Shown here: positions 53,312-62,816 of the stretch, in pieces
Layout: each line of letters begins with the position of its first letter
Position numbering within the stretch: position 1 is the stretch's first letter
NCBI RefSeq assembly: GCF_003633615.1
Contig: NZ_RBKU01000001.1
Span: 5,642,001 to 5,706,000, forward strand
Length of the DNA stretch: 64,000 nucleotides
From: Mucilaginibacter gracilis
GTDB lineage: Bacteria; Bacteroidota; Bacteroidia; Sphingobacteriales; Sphingobacteriaceae
Direction of reading: 5' to 3'
Position numbers and translations under genes: made by a program
The notes under the pieces: model-generated
Seen by the model: the letters and a program-made list of their open reading frames with translations, nothing else
Database searches by the model: none
What the model was told of the DNA's origin: nothing

Positions 53312-53465
53312 GAGCCTGTTTAAATTTCATTCACAAATAATTATAACAATAAAAACATCAATTCCGCCGCGGCATTGCGAGGCACCAAGCAATCTCTACG
53401 CAGGGCAAACAGACTTACAGAGCCACTCTGTATAGTTTAGAGATTGCTTCGTACCTCGCAATGAC
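53312..53465. repeat. Dispersed repeats incl. a full family D palindrome
   Basis: 'gcctgtttaaatttcattca' (53313) is shared with 56352 and, less closely, 62742. Then 'cattgcgaggcaccaagcaatctc' at ~53374 mirrors 'gagattgcttcgtacctcgc' at ~53443, a nearly complete inverted repeat of ~100 bp. The rest of the 430-bp gap to 53720 shows nothing else except a possible -7 element TAAATTTG at 53693-53700. Confidence 0.75.
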
Positions 53466-53720
53466 GCTCGTTTGGGTATTTTTAAACAGCGTCTTAAACG
53501 CCGCTATCGCGATGGTATAAAGCAATATCGCGGAAGCAGGCAAACATGCTTGCATGGCAGCTTTTGTAGGATATAAAAAATACTTCTGCAATATTGCGCG
53601 GAAGCGATGTTTATTTATAATAATAAACTTTAAAAGGCGGCCCACCTCTGTTACCTTAAAATTAATAATTTAACATGTGTTATAAATTTGGTTAATTTGC
53701 AAGCATAACTGAACTTATAC

Positions 53721-55727
53721 ATGCGTTATCAAACTTCAAAATTTTTATGCCTGCTTGGTATGGCGGGTTTATTACTGGTTGGCAACGGCAGTGCAAATGC
53801 ACAGGCCCCCGCCGCAGCCGATTCTATTAAATACAATCACCTCGATTTGTTTGGCCCTATCACCTGGCCAACTCCGGGTTCGCAACTGCGGTCGCCGGGT
53901 GGTTTTCCGGGTGTACAGTACTGGCAAAACCGTGCCGATTATCACATTAAAGCATCCCTAACCGAAGGCACTCAGGATACTACCATCACCGGCGAGGTTA
54001 CCATATTATACACCAACAACAGCCCCGATAAGTTAGATTACCTGTGGATGCAGCTAGATCAAAACCTGTTTAAACCAGGTTCGCGCGGGGCATCAACCAC
54101 GCCGGTTGAGGGCGATAGGTTTGATGTTAAGGGCTTTGCCCGCGGCGGTTACCATATTGCAAGTGTAACGGTTACTTATTTAGATAAAAGTTATACCGTA
54201 AAACCTGTAATAAGCGATGCCCGTATGCAGGTGCGCTTAAACACGCCGCTTGGTGGCAAGGGCGATAAGGTGCAGGTTAAAATAAATTACAGTTTCTCGA
54301 TACCCTTTTACGGTGCCGACCGCATGGGCCGCAAAAAGTTTAAAGATGGTTACGTGTACGAGATAGCCCAATGGTACCCGCGCATGTGCGTTTACGATGA
54401 TGTGGAAGGCTGGAACACGCTACCCTACATGGGCCTTGGCGAGTTTTACTGCGAATATGGCGATTTTGATTATTACATAACCGCACCATCAAACATGCTG
54501 GTTGTTGGCTCGGGTGATTTGCAAAACCCCGCCCAGGTGCTTACCGCTACCCAAAACCGCAGGCTTGATGCCGCCCGTGGCAGCGATAAAACCGTGATGA
54601 TTATTAACCCGCAGGAAGCAACCGCGCAAGCATCCGTACCGGCAATGGGTGCTACAAAAACCTGGCACTTTAAAATGCTGAACAGTCGCGATGTATCGTG
54701 GGCGGCATCAAAGGCGTTTATTTGGGATGCAGCCAAGGTTGATTTCCCTTCGGGCCGCAAGGGCATTGCCATGTCGGCCTACCCGGTAGAAAGCTACGGT
54801 GCCGACGCGCACGAAAGCTGGGGCCGATCAACCGAGTACTTGAAATACAGTATGGAAATATATTCGGGCGAGTATTACGAATATCCGTGGAATTCGGCAG
54901 TAAGCGTTTCGGGCGTTGCCCTGGGTATGGAGTATCCGGGTATTATTTTTTGTTTGGATAACCTGAAGGGTAAAGATTTATGGGGCGATATTACGCACGA
55001 AATTGGCCACAACTGGTTCCCGATGATTGTTGGCTCAAACGAACGCAAATACATGTGGCTCGACGAAGGTTTTAACACCTTTATCAACCAATACTCAAGT
55101 CTGCATTTTAATAACGGCGAGTATGGCGATACCGTTTCGCGCCCGGCCCGTACACTAATCAGGAGCCTGGTACGCAACCAGGACCCTTTAATGACGGCAT
55201 CCGAAGCCATGAACCTGCGCGATTATGGTTTGTATTACGTAAAAACATCGTTAGGCCTTGATATGCTGCGCAACGTTGTGCTTGGGCACGATAGGTTTGA
55301 TTACGCTTTTCATAACTATATTAAAAACTGGGCTTTAAAACACCCAACACCTTACGATTTTTTCCGCGCCATGAACAGTGCCAGCGGCGAAGACCTTAAC
55401 TGGTTTTTTAAGGGCTGGTTTTTTACCACCTGGAAACTTGACCAGGCCATTAGCAGCGTAAAATTAGTTACCGAGGGCAAACCCGAAAACGGTGTTTTAA
55501 TAACCCTGGTAAATAAAGAAAAACTGGCCATGCCCGTTGATTTAAAAATTGTACAGGCCAACGGCAAAACCGAAACCCTGCACCTGCCCGTAGAGGTGTG
55601 GCAACGCGGCGCCATCTGGACGTTTAAGTACCCATCAACCAGCACCATAGAAAGCATTACCCTTGACCCGGATAAGCAGTTACCCGATGTTGACCTTACC
55701 AATAACGTTTACAAGGCATCAAAATAA
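53721..55727 (+). CDS. M1-family metallopeptidase, secreted
   Basis: 668 residues with a signal peptide ending near NGSANAQ. The zinc motif HEIGHNW (426-432) and the downstream Glu in MWLDEGFNTF (Glu449, 19 residues after His430) fit the M1 HExxH-x18-E pattern, and 'GVALGMEYPGIIF' resembles the exopeptidase GxMEN-type site. The long N-terminal beta domain is typical. Such enzymes remove N-terminal residues from peptides in the periplasm. A terminator follows at 55752. Confidence 0.88.
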   Translation: MRYQTSKFLCLLGMAGLLLVGNGSANAQAPAAADSIKYNHLDLFGPITWPTPGSQLRSPGGFPGVQYWQNRADYHIKASLTEGTQDTTITGEVTILYTNNSPDKLDYLWMQLDQNLFKPGSRGASTTPVEGDRFDVKGFARGGYHIASVTVTYLDKSYTVKPVISDARMQVRLNTPLGGKGDKVQVKINYSFSIPFYGADRMGRKKFKDGYVYEIAQWYPRMCVYDDVEGWNTLPYMGLGEFYCEYGDFDYYITAPSNMLVVGSGDLQNPAQVLTATQNRRLDAARGSDKTVMIINPQEATAQASVPAMGATKTWHFKMLNSRDVSWAASKAFIWDAAKVDFPSGRKGIAMSAYPVESYGADAHESWGRSTEYLKYSMEIYSGEYYEYPWNSAVSVSGVALGMEYPGIIFCLDNLKGKDLWGDITHEIGHNWFPMIVGSNERKYMWLDEGFNTFINQYSSLHFNNGEYGDTVSRPARTLIRSLVRNQDPLMTASEAMNLRDYGLYYVKTSLGLDMLRNVVLGHDRFDYAFHNYIKNWALKHPTPYDFFRAMNSASGEDLNWFFKGWFFTTWKLDQAISSVKLVTEGKPENGVLITLVNKEKLAMPVDLKIVQANGKTETLHLPVEVWQRGAIWTFKYPSTSTIESITLDPDKQLPDVDLTNNVYKASK

Positions 55728-55751
55728 AACTTAAATTGAAGTAAAAAACCG

Positions 55752-55781
55752 GGGGCGATGTTTAAAATATCGCCCCTTTTT
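55752..55781 (+). terminator. Rho-independent terminator of the M1 gene
   Basis: GGGGCGAT (55752-55759) pairs with ATCGCCCC (55769-55776) across a 9-base loop and is followed by TTTTTAT, 25 bp after the stop codon. Confidence 0.85.
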
Positions 55782-55898
55782 ATTTCGGTATAAACCAGGT
55801 TATTATCTTTATAAGCAAATTTCTTTCAAAATATATAAAGCAAAATAGTACAATATCAAATAATTATTTTACCTTTAATCGTTCTACGTGATAAGTTG

Positions 55899-56258
55899 AT
55901 GAGTAAAAAAATAATTGTTATTGAAGATAATCATGATATTTTAGATATGATTGCCTATATTTTAGAGGATGAGGGGTACGAAGTAATATCATCGTTAGAT
56001 GCCGAACCGCTAAAAGATATTGAAACCCACAAACCCGATTTGGTTTTATTAGACGATTGGCTGGCCGATGGTTATGGCCACCAGTTATGCGCACAATTAA
56101 AAGCAAACCCGGCAACCAGCAGCATCCCGGTATTGCTGGTATCATCTGTACAAAACCTTAACGAACTTGCCAAACAAAGCCGCGCCGATGGCTTTATACG
56201 CAAACCATTTGATATAGATTACCTTATTGATACGGTTAAACAACACCTAAAGGCTTAA
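55899..56258 (+). CDS. Single-domain response regulator
   Basis: 119 residues from ATG 55899 (a TTG three bases earlier is also possible). The receiver fold shows Glu9-Asp10, phosphoacceptor Asp52 in LVLLDDWLADGYG, and the conserved Lys102 in 'FIRKPF'. There is no output domain, so it acts by protein contact, as CheY or Spo0F-type proteins do. No histidine kinase is adjacent; the half-kinase at 33079 is far away and nothing links the two. Confidence 0.85.
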   Translation: MSKKIIVIEDNHDILDMIAYILEDEGYEVISSLDAEPLKDIETHKPDLVLLDDWLADGYGHQLCAQLKANPATSSIPVLLVSSVQNLNELAKQSRADGFIRKPFDIDYLIDTVKQHLKA

Positions 56259-56620
56259 TTTTACTGCCGCCCGGCAATGAGAGTAAGTTAAGAACGGAAC
56301 CAATATCGAACACTGAATTTTGAATGTAGAACACCGAAATTTACTTCATTATTAAGAGTCTGTTTAAATTTCATTCACCGATAATTATAACACGTAAGCA
56401 AAGTGGCTACGCAGAGCGGACATACCTCCGTGCGGCTGCTTCATTCTTCGCGCAAGTTTTTCTATCACTTTGTCGTTGCGAGCGATAATTTTAATGATTG
56501 AAGGGTTGAGTGATCGAAGGATTGAATTTAAATGATTTATTGGGAAAAATATAATTACATTCACTCACTCAATCCTTCAATCACTCAATCCTTCAATCAT
56601 TATCGTAATAGCCAAAAACA
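56259..56620. repeat. Repeat-filled gap (families C, D, G)
   Basis: An inverted family C copy lies at ~56290-56345, a 'gtctgtttaaatttcattca' repeat at 56352-56372, a degraded family D element at ~56400-56480 and family G phrases ('aattcaatcac', 'caatccttcaatc') at 56495-56605. No gene is seen in 362 bp. Confidence 0.75.
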
Positions 56621-57511
56621 CTATCTGCGGTTGCGATACTCTTTTTGCAGTTGGCGGGCGGTTTTGGTGCTGCCGTTGTGGCTCCAGCCGGGTGGCTTAA
56701 AAAGGTATTTTAGTTTGGTGCCTACGCCCGGGGCCTGGCGCATATCGGCAATAAGGGCCCGCCATTCGTGGAAAATGATATTTACCGGGCCCATATCTTC
56801 GGGTTGGTGTGTGAGGCCGTAGCGGGTTGGTTCGGGCAGGTTTTCGGCCTGGTAGGTGCCAAAAAGCCTGTCCCATATAATTAATACCATGCCCATATTT
56901 TTATCCAGGTAGGGTATGTTTGATGCATGGTGAACGCTGTGCAACGATGGGGTTACAAAAATATAACCGTACCATTTGGGCAAACTTATTTTATATTGCG
57001 TGTGCACCAAATTGCCGTAAAGCTGGGTTACCAGGTAGGCATACAAAATATCTAAGGCGTTAAAGCCCATCAGCGCAAGCGGCAAATAAAAAAACACGCG
57101 GTACAAAGGCTCAAACACCGTACTGCGGAAGCCAACGGTAAAGTTAAAATGCTGGCTGCTGTGGTGCGTTACGTGCATGGCCCAAAACAGGCGGCAGTAA
57201 TGGCCAGTATAGTGCAGCACCCAGTACAAAAAATCCTGAACTACAATGAGCACTACCCAATACAGCACGGGGTTGCTAATGGTAAACAGCCTAAACTGCC
57301 AGGTAAAATTTAATACAAAAAAGGTAGCACCTTTTACCGTTAGGTTTAGGCAAAAGGCAAGGCCGGTAAGGTAAAGGTTGTTAAGGGTATCGCGCTTTTG
57401 GTAAAATTTGCGGTTTTCGCGGTAGCTGAGTATCATTTCAACAAGCGTTAAAACAACCAGCATGGCCAGCAAAAAAACAGCTGCTTTATCTCTTAGCTCA
57501 AACCCTGGCAT
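56621..57511 (-). CDS. Sterol desaturase/fatty-acid hydroxylase-family membrane protein
   Basis: 296 residues with four or more membrane helices and the histidine clusters of the family: HYTGH (100-104), 'HVTHH' (113-117), and 'HSVHH' (191-195), which bind a di-iron centre in hydroxylases. The substrate (sterol, fatty acid, carotenoid or ether lipid) is not fixed by sequence. The gene starts inside the end of aroB (14-bp overlap), so it is co-translated with it, for no obvious metabolic reason. Confidence 0.85.
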   Translation of the reverse strand: MPGFELRDKAAVFLLAMLVVLTLVEMILSYRENRKFYQKRDTLNNLYLTGLAFCLNLTVKGATFFVLNFTWQFRLFTISNPVLYWVVLIVVQDFLYWVLHYTGHYCRLFWAMHVTHHSSQHFNFTVGFRSTVFEPLYRVFFYLPLALMGFNALDILYAYLVTQLYGNLVHTQYKISLPKWYGYIFVTPSLHSVHHASNIPYLDKNMGMVLIIWDRLFGTYQAENLPEPTRYGLTHQPEDMGPVNIIFHEWRALIADMRQAPGVGTKLKYLFKPPGWSHNGSTKTARQLQKEYRNRR

Positions 57512-58568
57512 ATTCTAACTGTGCATAGTATCGTAAACTATCGCAAAGTTCGTCATCTGTACAAATATTATCAATACGGCAGTCGCCAATTTTTGTTAAT
57601 AATGAACAGTTAATTTTGCCGCCCTGGTTTTTTTTGTCTTTTTTCATAATGTTGCGCAACTCCACAAAGCTTGCTTCTTTAACCTGGTATTTACCGTAAA
57701 TGGCAAGCAGGGTGCTCACAATTTCGTCTAAATCGGCGGCAGGCAAGTCGCATTTTTGGTGTGATAGCCAGGCTTCGCATATCATACCGGCGGCAATAGC
57801 TTCGCCGTGGGTTAGCGGGTTTTTATCATGATCTAACGAGTAACTCTCCAACGCGTGGCCAATGGTGTGGCCAAAGTTTAATATTTTGCGTTGGCCGCGT
57901 TCGGATGGGTCTTCGGTAACAACCTTGTTTTTTATAACTGCGGATTGATAAACCAATTCGGCTTCGGGTTTTTCCAAATTGCTGTTTTTTAGCGCGTGCC
58001 AGTAATCGGCATCGGCAATAAGGCCATGTTTAAGCATCTCGGCCGTTCCCGATTTAATTTGCCTTGCGGGCAGCGTTTCTAAAAAAGCGTGCTCAATAAA
58101 CACCGCCTTGGGCTGCGTAAAGGTGCCAATAATGTTTTTAAGGTTATCAATATCGATACCCGTTTTGCCGCCTATGGAAGCATCAACCTGCGATAGCAGC
58201 GTGGTGGGGATGTGTATAAAATCGATTCCGCGTTTATAGGTTGAAGCGGCAAAGCCTCCCAAATCGGTAACTACGCCGCCGCCTAGGTTAATAAGCAGGC
58301 TGTTACGGTCGGCATCAAAATCAATCAGCATTTTCCAAATGCCGATGCAAAAATCAATAGTTTTACTTTCTTCTCCGGCACTAACCTCTAATAAATCGTA
58401 ATTATCGGGGTTAACCTTGTCGGTGATCAAAGGCAGGCAATGCAGAGCTGTATGCTCGTCGGTAAGGATAAAAAAGCGCGAATACTTGCCATCCTCGATA
58501 AATTTATCAAGTTTTTCGGCAATGCTGTTAAAATATATAGGGTAACTAATGCTGTCTATTTGCTTCAT
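57498..58568 (-). CDS. aroB: 3-Dehydroquinate synthase
   Basis: 356 residues. NAD-binding and active-site motifs are present: 'LINLGGGVVTDLGGF' near 93-107, 'DASIGGKTGI' near 129-138, a basic helix 'TAEMLKHGL' near 176-184 and 'HTIGHALE' (metal-binding His). The enzyme turns DAHP into 3-dehydroquinate in the shikimate pathway. The length matches the family. It lies 34 bp downstream of the S4-domain gene and overlaps the sterol desaturase-family gene. Confidence 0.93.
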   Translation of the reverse strand: MKQIDSISYPIYFNSIAEKLDKFIEDGKYSRFFILTDEHTALHCLPLITDKVNPDNYDLLEVSAGEESKTIDFCIGIWKMLIDFDADRNSLLINLGGGVVTDLGGFAASTYKRGIDFIHIPTTLLSQVDASIGGKTGIDIDNLKNIIGTFTQPKAVFIEHAFLETLPARQIKSGTAEMLKHGLIADADYWHALKNSNLEKPEAELVYQSAVIKNKVVTEDPSERGQRKILNFGHTIGHALESYSLDHDKNPLTHGEAIAAGMICEAWLSHQKCDLPAADLDEIVSTLLAIYGKYQVKEASFVELRNIMKKDKKNQGGKINCSLLTKIGDCRIDNICTDDELCDSLRYYAQLEYARV

Positions 58569-58602
58569 AATGTGGTAACTAAAACGCTTTACGGGTTCAA
58601 AA

Positions 58603-58809
58603 TTATTTTACTAAAATTTTTTTCCCGTTAAACTCTACTATATCGCCAACTTTTACCTTGAGGCGTTTGCGGGTATCAACCTGGCCATTGTATAGCACTT
58701 GGCCCTCACTTACAACAATTTGCGCTTCGCCGCCGGTTTGCACCAGGTTTGTGGCCTTTAATAGCTGTATAAGAGGTATGTATGGGCCGGTTAAAATAAA
58801 TTCGATCAT
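58603..58809 (-). CDS. S4-domain RNA-binding protein (YbcJ-like)
   Basis: 68 residues, essentially one S4 domain: 'FILTGPYIPLIQLLKATNLV' and 'GQVDTRKRLKVKVGDIVEFN'. Stand-alone S4 proteins of this size are thought to bind rRNA or stalled ribosomes. It is the first gene of the S4-aroB-desaturase group on the minus strand; the divergent proline dehydrogenase gene starts 68 bp away. Confidence 0.85.
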   Translation of the reverse strand: MIEFILTGPYIPLIQLLKATNLVQTGGEAQIVVSEGQVLYNGQVDTRKRLKVKVGDIVEFNGKKILVK

Positions 58810-58877
58810 CAGGCGGCAAAAATAAACTATTCGCTGAATAATGAGTTATATAAAAACGCATTTTATAAATTTGCAGT

Positions 58878-60080
58878 ATGCTAATCCAAAACAATACCGA
58901 CCCGCGTGAGGGGAATCCACTTTCTTTTGAAAACACCGAAGTAGCTTTCCGCCATACCTCAAACAGCGATTTAAACCGCGCCTGGTGGCTTTTTAAGCTC
59001 ATTAACATTAATTTTTTAGTTAAAATTGGTCCGCCTATAACCAACTTTTTCCTTAATATTCACCTGCCCATTAAAGGCCTGATACGCGCCACCATTTTTA
59101 AACAGTTTTGCGGCGGCGAAACCATTGCCGAGTGTAACGGTACCATTAGTAACCTTGCCCAGGGCGGCGTAGGCACCATTTTAGATTACTCGGTTGAGGG
59201 GGAAGACGAGGAGGCCGTTTTTGACGAAACCTGCCAGGAAATTATTAGCACCATAAACCGCGCCAATGGCGATAAAAGCATCCCATTAACCGTTTTTAAG
59301 GTAACCGGCGTGGGCCGCTTTGCCCTGTTAGAAAAGCTGGACGCTAAACTACCCCTAAGCCCTGCCGAGCAGGATGAATGGAAAAAGGTTGAACAAAGGG
59401 TAACCCTGATATGTAAAAAAGCTTTTGATTTAGGCATCCCTGTAATGATTGACGCCGAAGAAAGCTGGATACAAAACACCATTGATGACCTTGCCCTGGC
59501 TATGATGGGGGTTTTTAACCTTAAAAAGCCTATTGTTTACAATACCTACCAAATGTACCGGCACGATAAGCTGGTTTCGCTTACCGACGACCACCATACT
59601 GCCGTTGGTTTGGGCTTTATTTTGGGAGCCAAGCTGGTACGCGGTGCTTACATGGAAAAAGAGCGTAAACGCGCTGCCGAAATGGGTTACCCATCGCCCA
59701 TACAACGCACCAAACAAGCTACCGACGATGATTACAATGCCGCACTGCATTATTGCGTTGCCAATATTGCCGGGATTGCCATTGTGGCTGGCACCCACAA
59801 CGAGGATAGCTGCCGCCTGCTTGCCGATTTGCTGGACGAGTATAAAGTAAACCACAACCACCCTCACATTTATTTTTCGCAATTACTGGGCATGAGCGAT
59901 AACCTGAGCTTTAACCTGGCCAATACGCAATACAATGTAGCCAAATATGTGCCTTACGGCCCGGTGAAAGCCGTGCTACCCTACCTGTTTAGGCGCGCGC
60001 AAGAAAACACGGCCATAGCGGGCCAAATGAGCCGCGAACTAAGCCTGATAACCAAAGAAAAGCAACGGCGCAATAATTAA
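58878..60080 (+). CDS. Proline dehydrogenase-family protein
   Basis: 400 residues. The (beta/alpha)8 barrel of proline dehydrogenase is recognisable from 'GTILDYSVEGEDEEAVF', 'VFKVTGVGRFALLEKL', 'PVMIDAEESWIQNTIDDLAL', 'KLVRGAYMEKERKRAAEMGY' and 'VAGTHNEDSCRLL'. The FAD-dependent enzyme oxidises proline to pyrroline-5-carboxylate. It is monofunctional, without the P5C dehydrogenase half; no partner gene is in the window. Confidence 0.92.
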   Translation: MLIQNNTDPREGNPLSFENTEVAFRHTSNSDLNRAWWLFKLININFLVKIGPPITNFFLNIHLPIKGLIRATIFKQFCGGETIAECNGTISNLAQGGVGTILDYSVEGEDEEAVFDETCQEIISTINRANGDKSIPLTVFKVTGVGRFALLEKLDAKLPLSPAEQDEWKKVEQRVTLICKKAFDLGIPVMIDAEESWIQNTIDDLALAMMGVFNLKKPIVYNTYQMYRHDKLVSLTDDHHTAVGLGFILGAKLVRGAYMEKERKRAAEMGYPSPIQRTKQATDDDYNAALHYCVANIAGIAIVAGTHNEDSCRLLADLLDEYKVNHNHPHIYFSQLLGMSDNLSFNLANTQYNVAKYVPYGPVKAVLPYLFRRAQENTAIAGQMSRELSLITKEKQRRNN

Positions 60081-60158
60081 GCAGTTGTAATATTTCATTT
60101 ATTAATGAGCGGGAGAAGTATATTTTGTTTAAGGTAGCATTTGAAATATACTTTACGT

Positions 60159-60920
60159 TCAAATTTCCTTCACATCGGCGGGTAGTATCCAGCCGTCGTT
60201 ACCGTTCAGTAGCTTAACGCGCAGCCAGCCGTTGGTGTTTTCAAGCACATCAACTTTGGTTCCTTCGTGTATAACAAAAAGGGTTTTGGCGGCTTTTTCG
60301 GGTTCGCTTTTTACCGTTACCGAATTACTGAAAACTATAGCCTGCTGGTGCGATGTAAAGTAGTGTACCTGGTTGGCGGCCATTAAAATGCTGAGCAATC
60401 CTAAAAAAAGCAACGCCATCGAGGTATAAAAAGTGCCGCGTTTTAAGCTAACCGTTGCCGCAAAAAGGTAAACTATTAACACACCAAAACCGGCTATAAA
60501 AAACAAAACGCTCAACCAGCCCAGTGTTGTTACCGAACAGCACAATACAAAGGCCTGCCACCATTTGGTTAAAAATAAATCGGGAGCGGCGTCAATTTTG
60601 TCGGTAGTTTTTAGGGTGGTTAGTTGTATGTTAAAGTTAATGTCATCGTCGCCGGGGTTTAGTTTGTGGGCCTTTTCGTAATATAACAGGGCCGATGGTA
60701 TGTCGCCAAGTTTATAATACGCATTGCCCAGGTTAAAATATACCGCGGCCGATTGGTAGCCATTGCTTAAAATGCTTTGATACGTTTGTACGGCATCTTT
60801 ATATTTTGCCTTACTGTATTGGTTGTTAGCCTTGGCAAAAAGTGCATCTGTTTCGCTGTTAGCCAAACTAATTAATGGCAAAGCCAGCAACAATAAAAGG
60901 TATGTTATGCGCTTCATCAT
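60159..60920 (-). CDS. batE: BatE-like TPR/SH3 protein of the Bat operon
   Basis: 253 residues from ATG 60920 (MMKRITYLLLLLALPLISLA), a signal peptide; a longer in-frame start at 61064 would overlap batD by 143 bp and is rejected. TPR repeats follow ('YSKAKYKDAVQTYQSILSNG', 'ALLYYEKAHKLNPG'), then two membrane helices and a C-terminal bacterial SH3 domain ('LFVIHEGTKVDVLENTNGWL'). BatE is the last gene of the operon; the Bat proteins are linked to stress tolerance, and their exact mechanism is unclear. Confidence 0.85.
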   Translation of the reverse strand: MMKRITYLLLLLALPLISLANSETDALFAKANNQYSKAKYKDAVQTYQSILSNGYQSAAVYFNLGNAYYKLGDIPSALLYYEKAHKLNPGDDDINFNIQLTTLKTTDKIDAAPDLFLTKWWQAFVLCCSVTTLGWLSVLFFIAGFGVLIVYLFAATVSLKRGTFYTSMALLFLGLLSILMAANQVHYFTSHQQAIVFSNSVTVKSEPEKAAKTLFVIHEGTKVDVLENTNGWLRVKLLNGNDGWILPADVKEI

Positions 60921-60921
60921 T

Positions 60922-62739
60922 TTATACATGGGTTTCAATATCGTTAATGGTGCTTTTTGCACCGTTAAATACATCTTGCTGTGATACGCCCGATACCGGG
61001 GCAAAGCGGGCCATTTCGCAAAGGTTAAGCGTGTTAAGTAGCTTTTGTATAAGGGCATCATCAACCGAGCGGTTTTTTAATTCGGCGGCTATGTTTTCCT
61101 GGTTTAAATCGGCAGCGGGTATGTTAAGCTTATCGCTGAGGTAACCGTATAAACCGCGCGATACGGCTTCGTAAAAGGCTTTAGTGTTACCGGCCTGTAG
61201 CTCGTGCTGGGCATTGGCCATGTGTTTGGCTGCCAGTTTTGCGGCGCGGCGGTTTTTAACTTTTACCACATCGCTGTTTTGCTGTTCGTTATATCTGCGG
61301 TAAGCAAAGGCACCTGCAAAAGCTAAGGGGCCCAATAGCAACAGCAAATAATAGCCTGCTGAACCAAAAAACATTTCGCCATTTTTATAAACATCAGGGC
61401 CGGAGGTTTTAATGTAGCGGATATCCTTACTCAGCATTTTAATATCGCGCTGGTCTGCCGGGGAAAGGCTGGTTACGTTGCCGCCAGCATCAACACCTTT
61501 GTTAACCTTAATTGCAAAGGCAGGGGTAGCCAGGCTAACGTACCGCCCGGTTGCCGGGTTAAAATAGCTAAACGGAACAGGCTCTATAGTGTAATTACCC
61601 TGGTGCCGCGGGATGAGCAAATAGGTTAAAAGCCTGCTGCCCGATACACCGCGTTCGGTTTCGGTAATGGTATCGGTAATTTTAGGATCGTACTTTTCAA
61701 AATCGGCGGGTGGGTTAATGTTTGCGTCTTTAAGCAACTTAATATTGCCCGAACCTGTAATTTTTAGCTGATAATTGAGGGCCTCGTTGGCCTTTAGTTC
61801 TTTTTTATCTACGCTGGCAGCAACCTTAAAAACACCTACTGCGCCTGTAAAACCTGCCGGTTTACCGGCCTCGGGCAATGGCTTTACGTGGATGGTTACC
61901 GGCGGACTGGAGGCCTTTACCTTAACATCTTCGTAGCGGCCACCAAACATTTGCTCCATAATATCGCGAGCGGGCATGGCCTTGCGCGCAACAAACGACA
62001 TGGTTAATGGGTCGATAATGAGGTTACCATCGCGCTGCGGGAACAGGATGGTTTGTTTAATATCGGCGGCATTATAACGCTGGCCCTGGTACATTTCGGT
62101 TTTCCAGGGTGTATTTTGCTGGGCCGCTTTAATATCCTGGCTCCAAAAGCCATTCAAATCGGGAGCTTTGTCGAAACTATTACCCACCAAACCAACACGG
62201 GTATAAAGGCGGTAGGTAACGGTTATCTGCTCGCCCAGGTAAACGTTTTTTTTATCAACCACGGCCCGTATAAATACGTTTTTAGCCATATCGCCCGAAG
62301 CAGCTGCCCCAATGCTGTTATCCGGCCCGGCTTGCTGGCCCTGGCCGCCCTGTTGTTGTTGCTGCTGTGGCGAACCCTTAATTACCTTAACGGTGATGGG
62401 CCGCGTGCTTAACGTTTTTCCGTTTGATACAACCGTTGCCGAACCAATGGTATAGGTGCCCTCTTTACTGGCTACCAAATCATACCCAATGGAAACGCTT
62501 TGCGACATGCTACCGTTAACAGACTCCATGCTGGTAGATTCGTTGGGGCCGCCTACTACTTGCAAACCGCCAAAACTTGGCTGAGTATAACTACCTCCCG
62601 AAGCGTTTAAGGTGAACTGCACCTCAAATACTTCGCCGGTGGCTACCTGGCTTTTACTTACCGATGCCGTAAAGCTTTGGCCCCATACGCTGCCCGTGCA
62701 GCATAACAAGAGTATGAATATGTATTTTTTAATGTTCAT
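60922..62739 (-). CDS. batD: BatD-like exported protein of the Bat operon
   Basis: 605 residues with a signal peptide (MNIKKYIFILLLCCTGSVWG). Several beta-sandwich domains precede a membrane helix (~455-480, 'GYYLLLLLGPLAFAGAFAYR') and a C-terminal helical cytoplasmic domain. A Gln-rich linker (QQQQQQGGQGQQ) lies around residues 123-135. It is the usual BatD layout and stands between batC and batE; the batE start is 1 bp after its stop. Confidence 0.88.
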   Translation of the reverse strand: MNIKKYIFILLLCCTGSVWGQSFTASVSKSQVATGEVFEVQFTLNASGGSYTQPSFGGLQVVGGPNESTSMESVNGSMSQSVSIGYDLVASKEGTYTIGSATVVSNGKTLSTRPITVKVIKGSPQQQQQQGGQGQQAGPDNSIGAAASGDMAKNVFIRAVVDKKNVYLGEQITVTYRLYTRVGLVGNSFDKAPDLNGFWSQDIKAAQQNTPWKTEMYQGQRYNAADIKQTILFPQRDGNLIIDPLTMSFVARKAMPARDIMEQMFGGRYEDVKVKASSPPVTIHVKPLPEAGKPAGFTGAVGVFKVAASVDKKELKANEALNYQLKITGSGNIKLLKDANINPPADFEKYDPKITDTITETERGVSGSRLLTYLLIPRHQGNYTIEPVPFSYFNPATGRYVSLATPAFAIKVNKGVDAGGNVTSLSPADQRDIKMLSKDIRYIKTSGPDVYKNGEMFFGSAGYYLLLLLGPLAFAGAFAYRRYNEQQNSDVVKVKNRRAAKLAAKHMANAQHELQAGNTKAFYEAVSRGLYGYLSDKLNIPAADLNQENIAAELKNRSVDDALIQKLLNTLNLCEMARFAPVSGVSQQDVFNGAKSTINDIETHV

Positions 62740-62816
62740 TTAAAGCCTGGTTAAATTTCATCCACCACTATTTTATAAATTATAAAAGCATCAATGCTGC
62801 TACCGCATACGCCTTT
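62740..62816. repeat. Dispersed repeat fragment inside the bat operon
   Basis: The 77 bp between batC and batD, unusually long for this tightly packed operon, contain 'gcctggttaaatttcatcca', a diverged copy of the repeat at 53313 and 56352. Transcription presumably runs through it. Confidence 0.6.

Noticed and set aside
60921..61064. Longer start of batE
   Set aside because: It would overlap the end of batD by 143 bp, and the ATG at 60920 is followed directly by a signal peptide.
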